From: Paracoccaceae bacterium
GTDB taxonomy: Bacteria; Pseudomonadota; Alphaproteobacteria; Rhodobacterales; Rhodobacteraceae
DNA length: 11,588 nt
Direction of reading: 5' to 3'
NCBI GenBank assembly: GCA_030625695.1
Contig: DAOUQK010000079.1
Coordinates: forward strand, 1 to 11,588
In this document: positions 1 to 6,809 of the stretch, in pieces
Numbering within the stretch: the stretch's first letter is position 1
Layout of the letters: every line of letters starts with the position of its first letter
The notes under the pieces: generated by a model
What the model was told of the DNA's origin: nothing
Database searches by the model: none
What the model saw: the letters and a program-made list of their open reading frames with translations, nothing else
Translations under genes and position numbers: made by a program

Positions 1-135
1 CGGCAAGCGACGTCGCCTGAGGTGAAGGAGCTGCGATCCGAGGCGACGGCACTGAAGGAATGCGTCGCCGATCTGACGCTTGAAAACCGTCTGCTCAAAA
101 AAAGCATGACAGGGGCTGGGGAGTTCGAGGAATGA
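1..135 (+). CDS. IS3-family transposase OrfA, C-terminal part (5' end outside the window)
   Basis: Frame 1 is open from the window edge to TGA at 133-135 and gives 44 residues. These are mostly helical, with leucines spaced as in a zipper (VADLTLENRLLKK). IS3-family OrfA proteins have an N-terminal helix-turn-helix followed by a leucine zipper that mediates multimerisation, and this is the zipper and tail; the DNA-binding part would lie outside the window. The stop overlaps the orfB start as ATGA (132-135), which fits translational coupling. A run of seven A at 97-103 lies in the region where orfA and orfB frames are both open, so a -1 frameshifted OrfAB product is possible. Confidence 0.8.
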   Translation, partial: RQATSPEVKELRSEATALKECVADLTLENRLLKKSMTGAGEFEE

Positions 136-1112
136 GATATCCTGCTTCTGAGAAACTGGAGATCATCCGCACTGTTGAGGGGTCCCATCTGCTTGCGAAG
201 CAGACCCTCGACATGCTGGGCATTCCCCGCACCACATTTTATCGCTGGTACGACCGTTACGTCGAAGGTGGGCTTGATGCCCTGGCGGATTGCTCGCCTT
301 GCCCAAGGTCTGTCTGGAACCGTATTCCACAGGATCGGCGGGATGATCTGATCGAGTTCGCACTGGAACATGAGGCGCTGACGACCCGGGAACTGGCGGT
401 CAAATACACTGACGAGAAGCGGTATTTTATCTCTGAATCATCGGCTTACCGGTTCCTGAAGGAAGCTGATCTGATCACGGCACCAGACTACGTCGTGATC
501 AAGGCCGCCGACGAGTTCACGGACAAAACCACCGCCATCAACGAGATGTGGCAGACCGACTTCACCTACTTCAAGATCATTGGCTGGGGCTGGTTTTATC
601 TCAGCACGATCCTGGATGATTACAGTCGCTACATCATTGGCTGGAAGCTCTGCACCAACATGCGGGCCGAGGACGTGACGGCGACAATTGAGTTGGCACT
701 GGCGGCGTCAGGGTGCGACCATGCCGTCGTTCGCCACATGCCACGCCTGCTGAGCGACAATGGTTCCTGTTACATCTCCGGTGATTTGGCCGAATGGCTG
801 GAGGATCACAAGATGGATCACGTTCGCGGAGCACCGTTCCATCCGCAGACCCAAGGCAAAATCGAGCGCTGGCATCAAACAATGAAGAACCGGGTTCTGC
901 TGGAAAACTACTATCTGCCCGGCGATCTTGAGCGTCAGATCGGGGCTTTCGTCGATTACTACAATAACGAGCGATACCACGAGAGCCTGAACAACGTGAC
1001 ACCGGCAGACGTCTATTTTGGGCGTGACAAAGCCATCATCAGAGAAAGGAAAAAGATCAAGAAACTGACAATCCAACAACGCCGCTTGCAACATCAAAAA
1101 CAGGCTGCATAA
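132..1112 (+). CDS. IS3-family transposase OrfB (DDE integrase)
   Basis: This 326-aa protein catalyses strand cleavage and transfer during transposition. Residues about 24-45 look like a helix-turn-helix (GIPRTTFYRWYDRY), and a retroviral-integrase-type catalytic core covers about 137-295. The catalytic triad is visible: D143 in WQTDF, D209 in LLSDNGS and E245 in GKIERWHQ, with 35 residues between D209 and E245 as in the family. The C-terminal stretch YYNNERYHESL..TPADVYFG is also typical. Length is normal for an IS3 OrfB and there is no internal stop or frameshift, so the enzyme is probably functional. The ATG start overlaps the orfA stop (ATGA). The whole frame from 96 onward is open, so it can also be read as the second half of an OrfAB fusion. 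Confidence 0.95.
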   Translation: MRYPASEKLEIIRTVEGSHLLAKQTLDMLGIPRTTFYRWYDRYVEGGLDALADCSPCPRSVWNRIPQDRRDDLIEFALEHEALTTRELAVKYTDEKRYFISESSAYRFLKEADLITAPDYVVIKAADEFTDKTTAINEMWQTDFTYFKIIGWGWFYLSTILDDYSRYIIGWKLCTNMRAEDVTATIELALAASGCDHAVVRHMPRLLSDNGSCYISGDLAEWLEDHKMDHVRGAPFHPQTQGKIERWHQTMKNRVLLENYYLPGDLERQIGAFVDYYNNERYHESLNNVTPADVYFGRDKAIIRERKKIKKLTIQQRRLQHQKQAA

Positions 1113-1185
1113 TCAATCACGCAAACGAACCAGAGCCTCCAAAGCTCAAACCACTCTGATGTTCCATTTTATATGACGACGGACA

Positions 1186-1498
1186 GTTCTGGTCACTGAC
1201 AATCTACGACACAGACACAAGGGTACTTCTGGACAATCGCGGCCTTGAATCCGGCAGCGACGTAACCGTGGATAGCCTTGGGCACAAACCGCACAAGAAC
1301 GACGACGGTATGTTTGTCGTGATGCTGGGACCGGATGCTGCACCCGAGGGCTGGGAGGGTAACTATGTCCGAACGCTTCCGGATCGTGGCTGGTTCCCAT
1401 ACATTCGGGCATATGGGGCCAAGCTTGAATTTTTTGACGGTACTTACACCCTGCCTGACCTCCATCGAGTAGAAAACTTCGACAAGTGGACCCAGTAG
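1186..1498 (+). pseudogene. C-terminal remnant of a DUF1254/DUF1214-family protein, cut by the IS
   Basis: The + frame that ends at TAG 1496-1498 reads from just inside the IS end. It carries the DUF1214 C-terminal signature: QFWSLTIYDTDTRVLLDN, then VVMLGPDAAPEGWEGNYV, then GWFPYIRAYG. Intact DUF1254/DUF1214 proteins are several hundred residues and usually start with a signal peptide. Here only about 104 residues survive, and the frame loses resemblance to the family at about 1185, where the IS ends. A GTG at 1268 could start a 76-residue fragment, but it would lack most of the domain. The family has no well-defined reaction; members are often annotated as cell-envelope proteins. The 5' part is expected on the far side of the IS, outside the window. 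Confidence 0.8.
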
Positions 1499-1507
1499 AC
1501 TGACTGA

Positions 1508-1546
1508 CAAGCGGCAGTTCCTCCACCCAGGTCGAACTGCCGCTTG
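1508..1546 (+). terminator. Perfect 13-bp hairpin after the DUF1214 remnant
   Basis: CAAGCGGCAGTTC (1508-1520) and GAACTGCCGCTTG (1534-1546) are exact reverse complements separated by a 13-nt loop. It lies 10 nt after the stop of the truncated gene, the usual position for an intrinsic terminator. No T tract follows, so it may work with Rho or act as a 3' stabilising structure. As a symmetric structure it could serve either strand. The stretch that follows, up to 1676, holds no gene; it must carry the promoter of the next operon, but I see no clear -35/-10 pair. Confidence 0.6.
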
Positions 1547-1588
1547 GGCGGTCGAAATGCTAACGCATATCAAAAATCACATGAACCA

Positions 1589-1601
1589 ATATCAATGATA
1601 T
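1589..1601. promoter_or_regulatory. Small palindrome upstream of the DUF3302 operon
   Basis: ATATCA and TGATAT flank a single A, giving a 13-bp palindrome 75 nt before the DUF3302 start. A similar half (ATATCA) occurs again at about 1567. It could be an operator, but AT-rich palindromes of this size also arise by chance. Confidence 0.25.
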
Positions 1602-1676
1602 CCGATCGCAGTCAGCAATGGGTCAACGTGGCATGAGTTCGGATGTAATTGACGAAAATATGAGGGAGAACAAACC

Positions 1677-1943
1677 ATGAGTGGTCTGGATATATTTGCC
1701 TGGATTGTGCTGATCGTACTGATCGCTACAGTTTTGGTTGGGTTCATCGTTCTGGCGATGCTGCCGGGCAAGATCGCCAAACAGCGCGGGCATCCGCAAG
1801 TCGAAGCGATCAATGTGGCCGGATGGCTGGGGGCACTTGCAATGGGCGTTTTTTGGCCACTGGCTCTGGTCTGGGCCTTTACCCGGTCGCCGTTATCGGC
1901 ACCTGCACCCGCCGGGGTCGCAGATAAGGAGTTGGACAAATGA
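1677..1943 (+). CDS. DUF3302 family small inner-membrane protein (YiaW-like)
   Basis: An 88-aa protein with two predicted membrane helices, about residues 6-28 and 47-68. The cytosolic-type loop carries the family signature: a proline after helix 1, then IAKQRGHP, then AINVAGW entering helix 2, and FWPLALVWA. This matches DUF3302, whose E. coli member YiaW is encoded beside the membrane fusion protein YiaV; the same arrangement is found here. The molecular role is unknown, and an accessory role to the fusion protein is inferred. The start is the ATG preceded by AGGGAG (1663-1668) at good spacing. The stop overlaps the next start (ATGA, 1940-1943), implying translational coupling. Confidence 0.85.
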   Translation: MSGLDIFAWIVLIVLIATVLVGFIVLAMLPGKIAKQRGHPQVEAINVAGWLGALAMGVFWPLALVWAFTRSPLSAPAPAGVADKELDK

Positions 1944-3067
1944 TCGTCTTTCTGACGCTCGTTTATGTCGCACTGCTGTTTGTGCTGATCAAACTCAAGG
2001 TGCTGCCGAACACCAAGATGACCTGGCTTTCGACAAGCGTCTGGATGGTGGTGCTGTTCATCTTCCTGTTCATCCCGATGCAATGGGGTGCGCCTGCGGG
2101 CCCAGCCCGGGTGCTGACCCGCGCCATTCAGATAATCCCGAATGTAAATGGTCAGGTGGTCCAGATTACCGCGCGTGCGAATGTACCGCTGGAAAAGGGT
2201 GATCTCCTTTTCAGGATTGATCCGGAGCCTTTCGAAATCGCCGTGGAACTGGCCGAGGCGTCGCTGGTCCGCGTCAATGCGCAGGCGCTTCAGGACAAGG
2301 ATGCGCTGACCAATGCCGAGGCGCAGCTGAGGCAGATGGAGGCGGCGCAGACGCTGGCCCAGTCTCTCTATGATGATGATGCAAAGCTGGTTCAGAGCGG
2401 CACCATATCCGTGAACCGGCTGGAAAGACGCGAGGCTGATCTTGACCGGGCCAACGGTGCGGTCGATCAGGCCAAAGCGGGGGTGTCGCAGGCGCTGACC
2501 GAATTGGGGGCCGTGACCGGAGGCGGTGTGGTGGCCAAGGTGGCCGAGGCGCAGGCAAAGCTCGATCAGGCCAGATGGAACCTCGAACAGACCGAAGTGC
2601 GCACACCGACAGGCGGGTTTGTCACCAATCTGGCGCTGGCCGTGGGGCAGCGGGTCACGAGCTTGCCGTTTAAGCCTGCGATGTTGTTCATCGATACATC
2701 CGACAAGTCCTTGGTTGCAGAGATTCACCAGATTTATCTGCGCTATGTGCAGCCCGGACAACTGGTCGAAATTGCCTTCAAGACGAAACCCGGAGAACTG
2801 GTAACCGGCAAGGTGCTTACCATCATCGGCATGACGTCGCAGGGTCAGGCGATAGTGTCGGGAACCATGCTCACCACCGGGAGCATTCGGGCCGAGCCGT
2901 TCTTTGTTCGTATCGCGTTGGACGACACGGCGGATTCGGATCTGCTTTTCCCCGGCGCGGTGGGCACGGCAACGATCTATACCGACAGCGTTGCGTCAAC
3001 CCACGTCATCCGCAAAGTGATGATCCGCATGGAGAGCATTGTGAACTACCTCAACCCGGCGTTTTGA
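1940..3067 (+). CDS. HlyD/EmrA-like membrane fusion protein (YiaV-like)
   Basis: A 375-aa periplasmic adaptor that would link an inner-membrane partner to an outer-membrane channel. Two membrane helices lie at the N-terminus (about 2-19 and 32-47). The first lipoyl half follows at about 64-95 (IIPNVNGQVV, then KGDLLFRIDP), a long alpha-helical hairpin rich in A/E/Q/L at about 97-213, the second lipoyl half at about 216-240 (TEVRTPTGGFVTNLALAVGQ), and a beta-barrel domain at about 255-345. The two-helix start and the adjacent DUF3302 gene resemble E. coli YiaV/YiaW more than classic EmrA, which has one helix. Length is normal. No ABC, MFS or RND motor gene is next to it, so the inner-membrane partner and the cargo are unknown. 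Confidence 0.88.
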   Translation: MIVFLTLVYVALLFVLIKLKVLPNTKMTWLSTSVWMVVLFIFLFIPMQWGAPAGPARVLTRAIQIIPNVNGQVVQITARANVPLEKGDLLFRIDPEPFEIAVELAEASLVRVNAQALQDKDALTNAEAQLRQMEAAQTLAQSLYDDDAKLVQSGTISVNRLERREADLDRANGAVDQAKAGVSQALTELGAVTGGGVVAKVAEAQAKLDQARWNLEQTEVRTPTGGFVTNLALAVGQRVTSLPFKPAMLFIDTSDKSLVAEIHQIYLRYVQPGQLVEIAFKTKPGELVTGKVLTIIGMTSQGQAIVSGTMLTTGSIRAEPFFVRIALDDTADSDLLFPGAVGTATIYTDSVASTHVIRKVMIRMESIVNYLNPAF

Positions 3068-3158
3068 TCGGTCGGGTTGTCCGACAAGGAAAAGGTCCAT
3101 TCCGGAACGGAAAGCCTGACATGGGTCCTTCCCGCCGTGACCGCAGAAGTCCTCAGGC

Positions 3159-3204
3159 TTCAGGCCCGCCTGAAAAAAGAACCCCCGGTGCCCTTCCCGG
3201 CACC
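3159..3204. repeat. Two short hairpins in the gap between the fusion protein and the beta-barrel gene
   Basis: The 179-nt gap 3068-3246 contains no supported gene. Two small inverted repeats are visible: TTCAGG/CCTGAA (3159-3164 with 3169-3174, 4-nt loop) and GGTGCC/GGCACC (3187-3192 with 3199-3204, 6-nt loop). The first is followed by a run of A rather than T, so neither looks like an intrinsic terminator. They may be mRNA processing or stability elements between cistrons. Confidence 0.35.
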
Positions 3205-3246
3205 TGACGGTGGGATGCCCGGACAATGACACGAAAGGAAAATACA

Positions 3247-4074
3247 ATGACATATACAAATTTTCGCTTCGGTCCGCGAAAACTTTTGCTCGGTATCCTG
3301 ACGACCGCCGCATTGTTGCTGCCTTTGTCGCTCCACGCCCAATCTGACGCGGCATCTGACGCAGCGCAAGCCAACAACCCTCTGGCGGATATCACGGCTT
3401 TCAATATCCAGAACTATTATATCGGTGAGTTTACCGGTCCCAGAGATGCGACTGGCAACCAGTTTGTACTGCGCTATGCCAAACCGGTTTCCATTGGCGA
3501 TACGAAATGGCTGATCCGGGCGTCCCTGCCATATAACTCATTCCCGGCCGGGCCGGGCGGACAAAAGGTCAGCGGGATTGGCGATCTCGATATTTTCGCA
3601 GCTTATCAGTTCGATATAGGCAAACCCGGAGTCAACTTTGCCGTTGGCCCGCAGGTGGTTGCGCCGACCGCCACGGACGACCGGCTGGGATTTGACCAGT
3701 GGCAACTGGGTCTGGCCAACGTTTATTTCAACGCCACATCACCCGTGATCCAGTATGGCTATCTGTTGATTTGGCGCGGTGGCGTTGGCGACACGCATGG
3801 CCGGACCCGTGTCAATCTGGGCGCATTCCAGCCGTTTGTCTTTTATCAGTTGGGCAAGGGATATTACACCGGTACTGCCCCGATCTGGAGTTACGATTTC
3901 AACGATGACAGCTATGCCGTGCCGATTGGCATCCGTCTTGGCAAGGTGACCAAGCGCGGCAAAACAGTTTTCAACTTCTTTGTCGAGCCGCAATACACTG
4001 TCGCACACAAGGGCAACGGATTGCCCAAGTGGCAGGTCTATGTGGCCTTGAATATGCAATTCGGAAAAAAGTAA
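3247..4074 (+). CDS. Secreted outer-membrane beta-barrel protein, MetA-pathway/transporter-like family
   Basis: A 275-aa protein with a clear signal peptide: basic N-region with RK at 11-12, hydrophobic core LLLGILTTAALLLPLSL, and cleavage predicted after A31 (LHA/Q). The mature part alternates polar and hydrophobic residues with many aromatics and glycines, for example QNYYIGEF, GIGDLDIFAAYQF, VGPQVVAPTATDD, FYQLGKGYY and FNFFVEPQYTV. This is typical of the family annotated as phenol-degradation MetA-pathway or transporter proteins, which are outer-membrane barrels. The last strand reads VYVALNMQF and then GKK, so the usual terminal aromatic sits three residues from the end. ATG 3247 is chosen because AAGGAAAA lies just upstream; an in-frame ATG at 3226 would add seven residues. 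Its place behind a membrane fusion protein suggests the outer component of the same export route, but this is inference. Confidence 0.8.
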   Translation: MTYTNFRFGPRKLLLGILTTAALLLPLSLHAQSDAASDAAQANNPLADITAFNIQNYYIGEFTGPRDATGNQFVLRYAKPVSIGDTKWLIRASLPYNSFPAGPGGQKVSGIGDLDIFAAYQFDIGKPGVNFAVGPQVVAPTATDDRLGFDQWQLGLANVYFNATSPVIQYGYLLIWRGGVGDTHGRTRVNLGAFQPFVFYQLGKGYYTGTAPIWSYDFNDDSYAVPIGIRLGKVTKRGKTVFNFFVEPQYTVAHKGNGLPKWQVYVALNMQFGKK

Positions 4075-4145
4075 GCACCAAATCCCGGGTCGCATAAGGC
4101 ACGGGGACACAACAAATTCAGTTCCATAACCATAAGGAAAATCAA

Positions 4146-5003
4146 ATGGAAAAGTTTGTCGCTGTCGTATTCGACACCGAAGAAGCTGCCTTCAAAGGCG
4201 AAACCGCATTGCGGGACCTGCACCGCAATGGCGAACTGGCCGTCTACGCCGCCGCTGTGATCGGCAAGGATCAGGATGGCAGGGTTGAAGTCAAGAAATT
4301 CGAGGATGAAGGCCCCATTGGCACCGCATTCGGCCTGATCCTGGGTGGCATCATCGGCGTGCTTGCCGGGCCTGTCGCCGTGGCCTCTGGCGCTGTGTTG
4401 GCGGGCTCTGCGGCTGCGGGCGCTGCTGCGGCGTCGGGCATGGCGGCCGGTTCGCTGGCAGGGGGCATGTTTGGCATGGCGCGCGACCTGTGGGTGTCGG
4501 GCATCGACACGGATATGCTCGACAAGGTCAGCCTGGAACTTCTGCCGGGCAAATCCTGTCTTGTTGCCTCGGTGGACGAGGTATGGACCGCGCCGCTGGA
4601 CACTCAGATGAATGGCCTGGGCGGTATGGTACTCCGCAAGCTGCGGGTGGACGCGATCGACGCGCAATATGAGGCCGACATGACCGAGCTTGACCGGGAA
4701 CTCGCCGCGCTTGACGACGAGTTCAGCCAAGCCTCGGAAGAGTCCAAGAAGGCGATCCACGACACGATCGAAGCGGCGAAGGGTAAAATGAGTGATGCCC
4801 GCGACAAGATCGACGCGCGGTTCGACGAACTTGATCGCGAAACCGATGCGCGTCTGGCCGCCATTGAAGAGCAAATTCAGACCGCCAAGGACAACACCCG
4901 CGAGAAATTTCAAAAGCGCAAAGCGGAAATCAAGGCCGACTACAAGGAACGCAAAGCCAAGCTCGATGCGTCTTTGGCCCGGGCAAAAGAGGCGTTGACC
5001 TGA
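4146..5003 (+). CDS. DUF1269 family protein with glycine-rich membrane hairpin and coiled-coil tail
   Basis: A 285-aa protein. Residues 1 to about 165 match the DUF1269 pattern: an alpha/beta start (KFVAVVFDTEEAAFKG, LAVYAAAVIGKD), a glycine/alanine-rich stretch at 57-110 (GTAFGLILGGIIGVLAGPVA, then many A and G) that looks like a glycine-zipper membrane hairpin, and a second alpha/beta part (LLPGKSCLVASVDEVW). Residues about 172-285 are a highly charged heptad-like region rich in D, E, K, R and A, probably a long coiled coil resembling apolipoprotein/late-embryogenesis-type helices. Many DUF1269 proteins end near residue 170, so the tail is an extension. No biochemical role is known; a membrane-associated stress function is plausible. 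The start is supported by AAGGAAA (4134-4140). Confidence 0.8.
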   Translation: MEKFVAVVFDTEEAAFKGETALRDLHRNGELAVYAAAVIGKDQDGRVEVKKFEDEGPIGTAFGLILGGIIGVLAGPVAVASGAVLAGSAAAGAAAASGMAAGSLAGGMFGMARDLWVSGIDTDMLDKVSLELLPGKSCLVASVDEVWTAPLDTQMNGLGGMVLRKLRVDAIDAQYEADMTELDRELAALDDEFSQASEESKKAIHDTIEAAKGKMSDARDKIDARFDELDRETDARLAAIEEQIQTAKDNTREKFQKRKAEIKADYKERKAKLDASLARAKEALT

Positions 5004-5034
5004 TCCCGGCACCCATGTGAAATTGATTACCTGA

Positions 5035-5061
5035 CCTGCGCCGGGCGGATATCGGCGCAGG
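5035..5061. repeat. Perfect 9-bp GC-rich hairpin between two cistrons
   Basis: CCTGCGCCG (5035-5043) and CGGCGCAGG (5053-5061) are exact reverse complements with a 9-nt loop. It sits in the 83-nt gap between the DUF1269 gene and the small coiled-coil gene, 15 nt before the latter's ribosome-binding site. There is no T tract. It may be a partial terminator, an mRNA stability element, or a structure tuning expression of the downstream genes. Confidence 0.55.
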
Positions 5062-5086
5062 CATTGAATGACATACGAGGGAAATT

Positions 5087-5326
5087 ATGGTCGATCTGAA
5101 AAACCTGATGGCTGAGCTTCAGCAAAAGCGGGACGAAATCAAACTGCAACTGCACCTTGGCACAATGGAGGCCGAGGAAGAGTGGGATACGCTTGTTGCC
5201 GATTGGGACCAATTCCTTTCGGCGTCTCAGTTTGAACGCACCGCCGAGGAAGTCGGCGAAGCCGCGCGCGAAATTGGTCTGAAAATGAAGGCCGCTTATG
5301 ACAAGGCCAGAAAGCCGACTGCGTGA
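5087..5326 (+). CDS. Small charged coiled-coil protein of unknown function
   Basis: A 79-aa soluble protein, almost wholly helical and charged (KNLMAELQQKRDEIKLQLHL, then EAEEEWDTLVADWDQFLS, then EEVGEAAREIGLKMKAAYDK). No signal peptide or membrane helix is seen. I do not recognise a named family. The start is supported by GAGGGAA (5077-5083). The stop overlaps the GTG start of the permease gene (GTGA, 5323-5326), which implies that the two are translated together. Its helical character resembles the tail of the preceding DUF1269 protein, so an interaction between them is a reasonable guess. Confidence 0.75.
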   Translation: MVDLKNLMAELQQKRDEIKLQLHLGTMEAEEEWDTLVADWDQFLSASQFERTAEEVGEAAREIGLKMKAAYDKARKPTA

Positions 5327-6501
5327 CAGACAACACCGATATGCCTGCACATTCAGGGCCGGAACAGAATTCACCGGTGCCGGTGCGCTATGGATCCATA
5401 AGTTTCTGGCACCATTTGCTTGTGGTTCTGCTGGTGTTGTTTGTAGGGCTGTATTTCGGGTCCGGTTTTCTCATTCCGCTGTCAGTGGCGGCGCTGAGCT
5501 TTGTTCTGTTGACGGCCATCATTGACCGGATTTCTTTGTGGCATCCGGGCGGCCATCAAGTGCCCCGGTGGCTGGCACAAGTTCTGGGGTTGGCGATAAT
5601 TCTGTTCGGTCTGGGCGGCATCGTGGCGATCCTTGCCAGCCAGGCCGACGATGTGACGGCGGCTTTTCCCCGGTATCAGGAGCGGTTCGGGCAGATCATT
5701 TCACAGATCGTACGGTTTGCAGGCGAGGATGTGACCGCCCGCGTCACTAGCGAATTGGCGGAAATGGACCTGTCCGGGCTGGCCGCAAAGTTGGTGGGGG
5801 GGGCAGGATCGTTCCTGTCGGGCTTTGTTCTGGTGCTGCTTTACATACCGTTCATGATGGTAGAGCGCAGCCCGATGAACAAGAAAATTCCGCTTGCTGC
5901 GCGGACGCCAGAGGCCGCTTCTGAATTCAGCCGGGTTTTGGCGTCGATCTCGATCGGTCTGCAACGCTATGTCGGCATCAAGACCGCCGTCAGCCTGGTG
6001 ACCGGCATCCTCAGCTACGCGGTGATGAAGCCCGTGGGGCTGGACTTTGCGGAAACCTGGGGCGTTCTGGCCTTCGCCCTGAACTTCATTCCGACCATCG
6101 GGTCGATGATGGCCGTGACGATCCCGGCCGTTGTGGCGCTGGTTCAGTTTGAAACGCTGACCCCGTTCCTGATTGTCCTGTTTGGATGCGGGGCGGTGCA
6201 GTTCGTGATCGGCAACATTGTGGAGCCGTCGCTGACCGGGAAATCCCTGAACCTGTCGCCTTTTCTGGTGATCCTGTCCCTGACCTTCTGGACCACGATA
6301 TGGGGTATCCCCGGCGCGCTACTGAGCGTGCCGATCACCGTTTGCGTGATGATCATTTTTGCTAATTTACCCGCCACCAGACCGCTGGCAATCCTGATGT
6401 CAGGCGATGGAAAGCTGGCAACAGGGGAGGAAGCACCGCCTGAGGTGCCGGGAAAGCCACAGAGCCCCGATGGGCCGCAGCTAAAAGAGGAAACGGAATA
6501 A
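5323..6501 (+). CDS. AI-2E (DUF20/PerM) family membrane permease
   Basis: A 392-aa inner-membrane protein of the AI-2E transporter family (PF01594), whose members are linked to autoinducer-2 export or Na+/H+ antiport; the substrate cannot be deduced here. Two hydrophobic segments lie at about 30-68, another at about 85-105, a soluble stretch at about 106-160, and the rest of the helices follow to about 348. Family hallmarks are visible: ALNFIPTIGS (252-261), GNIVEPSLTGKSLNLSP (297-313) and WGIPGALLSVP (327-337). The C-terminal tail is proline- and glutamate-rich. The GTG start overlaps the previous stop; an in-frame ATG at 5341 is an alternative. The stop shares one base with the next start (TAATG). 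Confidence 0.9.
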   Translation: MTDNTDMPAHSGPEQNSPVPVRYGSISFWHHLLVVLLVLFVGLYFGSGFLIPLSVAALSFVLLTAIIDRISLWHPGGHQVPRWLAQVLGLAIILFGLGGIVAILASQADDVTAAFPRYQERFGQIISQIVRFAGEDVTARVTSELAEMDLSGLAAKLVGGAGSFLSGFVLVLLYIPFMMVERSPMNKKIPLAARTPEAASEFSRVLASISIGLQRYVGIKTAVSLVTGILSYAVMKPVGLDFAETWGVLAFALNFIPTIGSMMAVTIPAVVALVQFETLTPFLIVLFGCGAVQFVIGNIVEPSLTGKSLNLSPFLVILSLTFWTTIWGIPGALLSVPITVCVMIIFANLPATRPLAILMSGDGKLATGEEAPPEVPGKPQSPDGPQLKEETE

Positions 6502-6800
6502 TGGCAACCAAGGCAGAACTGGAAGTGGAACTGGCGGCGCTGAGGCGCGAGTTGAAGCAGCGCGATGACGAGGACAAATCGCCGAGTTCGGATGTTGTCG
6601 CTGCGAAACCGGCCGATCAGTCACCCGATGCTAACGGGATACAACAACTTCTGGATGAACATGGCATCAATGCCGAGACGGTTGACGCCTTCAAGGATAA
6701 CCTGCTTGAAGAGTTGACCGAATTGCAAAAAGACAAACCGCTGGTCATCCTTGTTGCCGCGCTAGCGCTTGGCATCGTCATTGGCCGGGCATTCAAATAG
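6501..6800 (+). CDS. Small C-tail-anchored protein (ElaB/YqjD-like in layout)
   Basis: A 99-aa protein with a charged helical N-terminus (ELEVELAALRRELKQRDDED), a polar linker at about 25-45, a second amphipathic helix at about 46-77, and one C-terminal membrane helix at about 80-96 ending in GIVIGRAFK. The layout and the terminal membrane anchor with small residues and a basic end resemble the DUF883 ElaB/YqjD proteins, which associate with ribosomes and the inner membrane in stationary phase, but sequence identity is not obvious. The next gene is YqjE-like, which matches the E. coli yqjD-yqjE order and supports the assignment. The start uses GAGGAAA (6487-6493) inside the end of the permease gene. 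Confidence 0.75.
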   Translation: MATKAELEVELAALRRELKQRDDEDKSPSSDVVAAKPADQSPDANGIQQLLDEHGINAETVDAFKDNLLEELTELQKDKPLVILVAALALGIVIGRAFK

Positions 6801-6809
6801 GAAAACCCA

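Larger units (their letters stand above)
1..1185 (+). mobile_element. IS3-family insertion sequence, right-hand part (left end outside the window)
   Basis: The segment holds the end of orfA, a complete orfB transposase and a short non-coding right end. It is placed in the IS3 family by the orfA/orfB layout, orfB lying in the -1 frame relative to orfA, and the D,D(35)E integrase core. The right boundary is inferred. IS3-family ends finish in CA, the bases at 1175-1185 (GACGACGGACA) fit such a terminus, and a DUF1214 reading frame begins to match its family just after it, at the QFW motif. The left inverted repeat is not in the window, so neither the terminal repeat nor the target duplication can be confirmed, and the boundary may be off by several bases. 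Because orfB is intact, the element may still be active. Confidence 0.85.

Noticed and set aside
1592..2761. 389-codon minus-strand open frame
   Set aside because: It lies opposite the DUF3302 and HlyD-like genes, its translation is rich in H, R, Q and C with no domain pattern, and the + strand genes are clearly recognised.
3226..3246. Earlier ATG for the beta-barrel gene
   Set aside because: The ribosome-binding site AAGGAAAA is placed for ATG 3247, and the signal peptide is better formed without the extra seven residues.
4038..5012. 324-codon minus-strand open frame
   Set aside because: It mirrors the DUF1269 gene, whose + translation has a clear domain order and ribosome-binding site.
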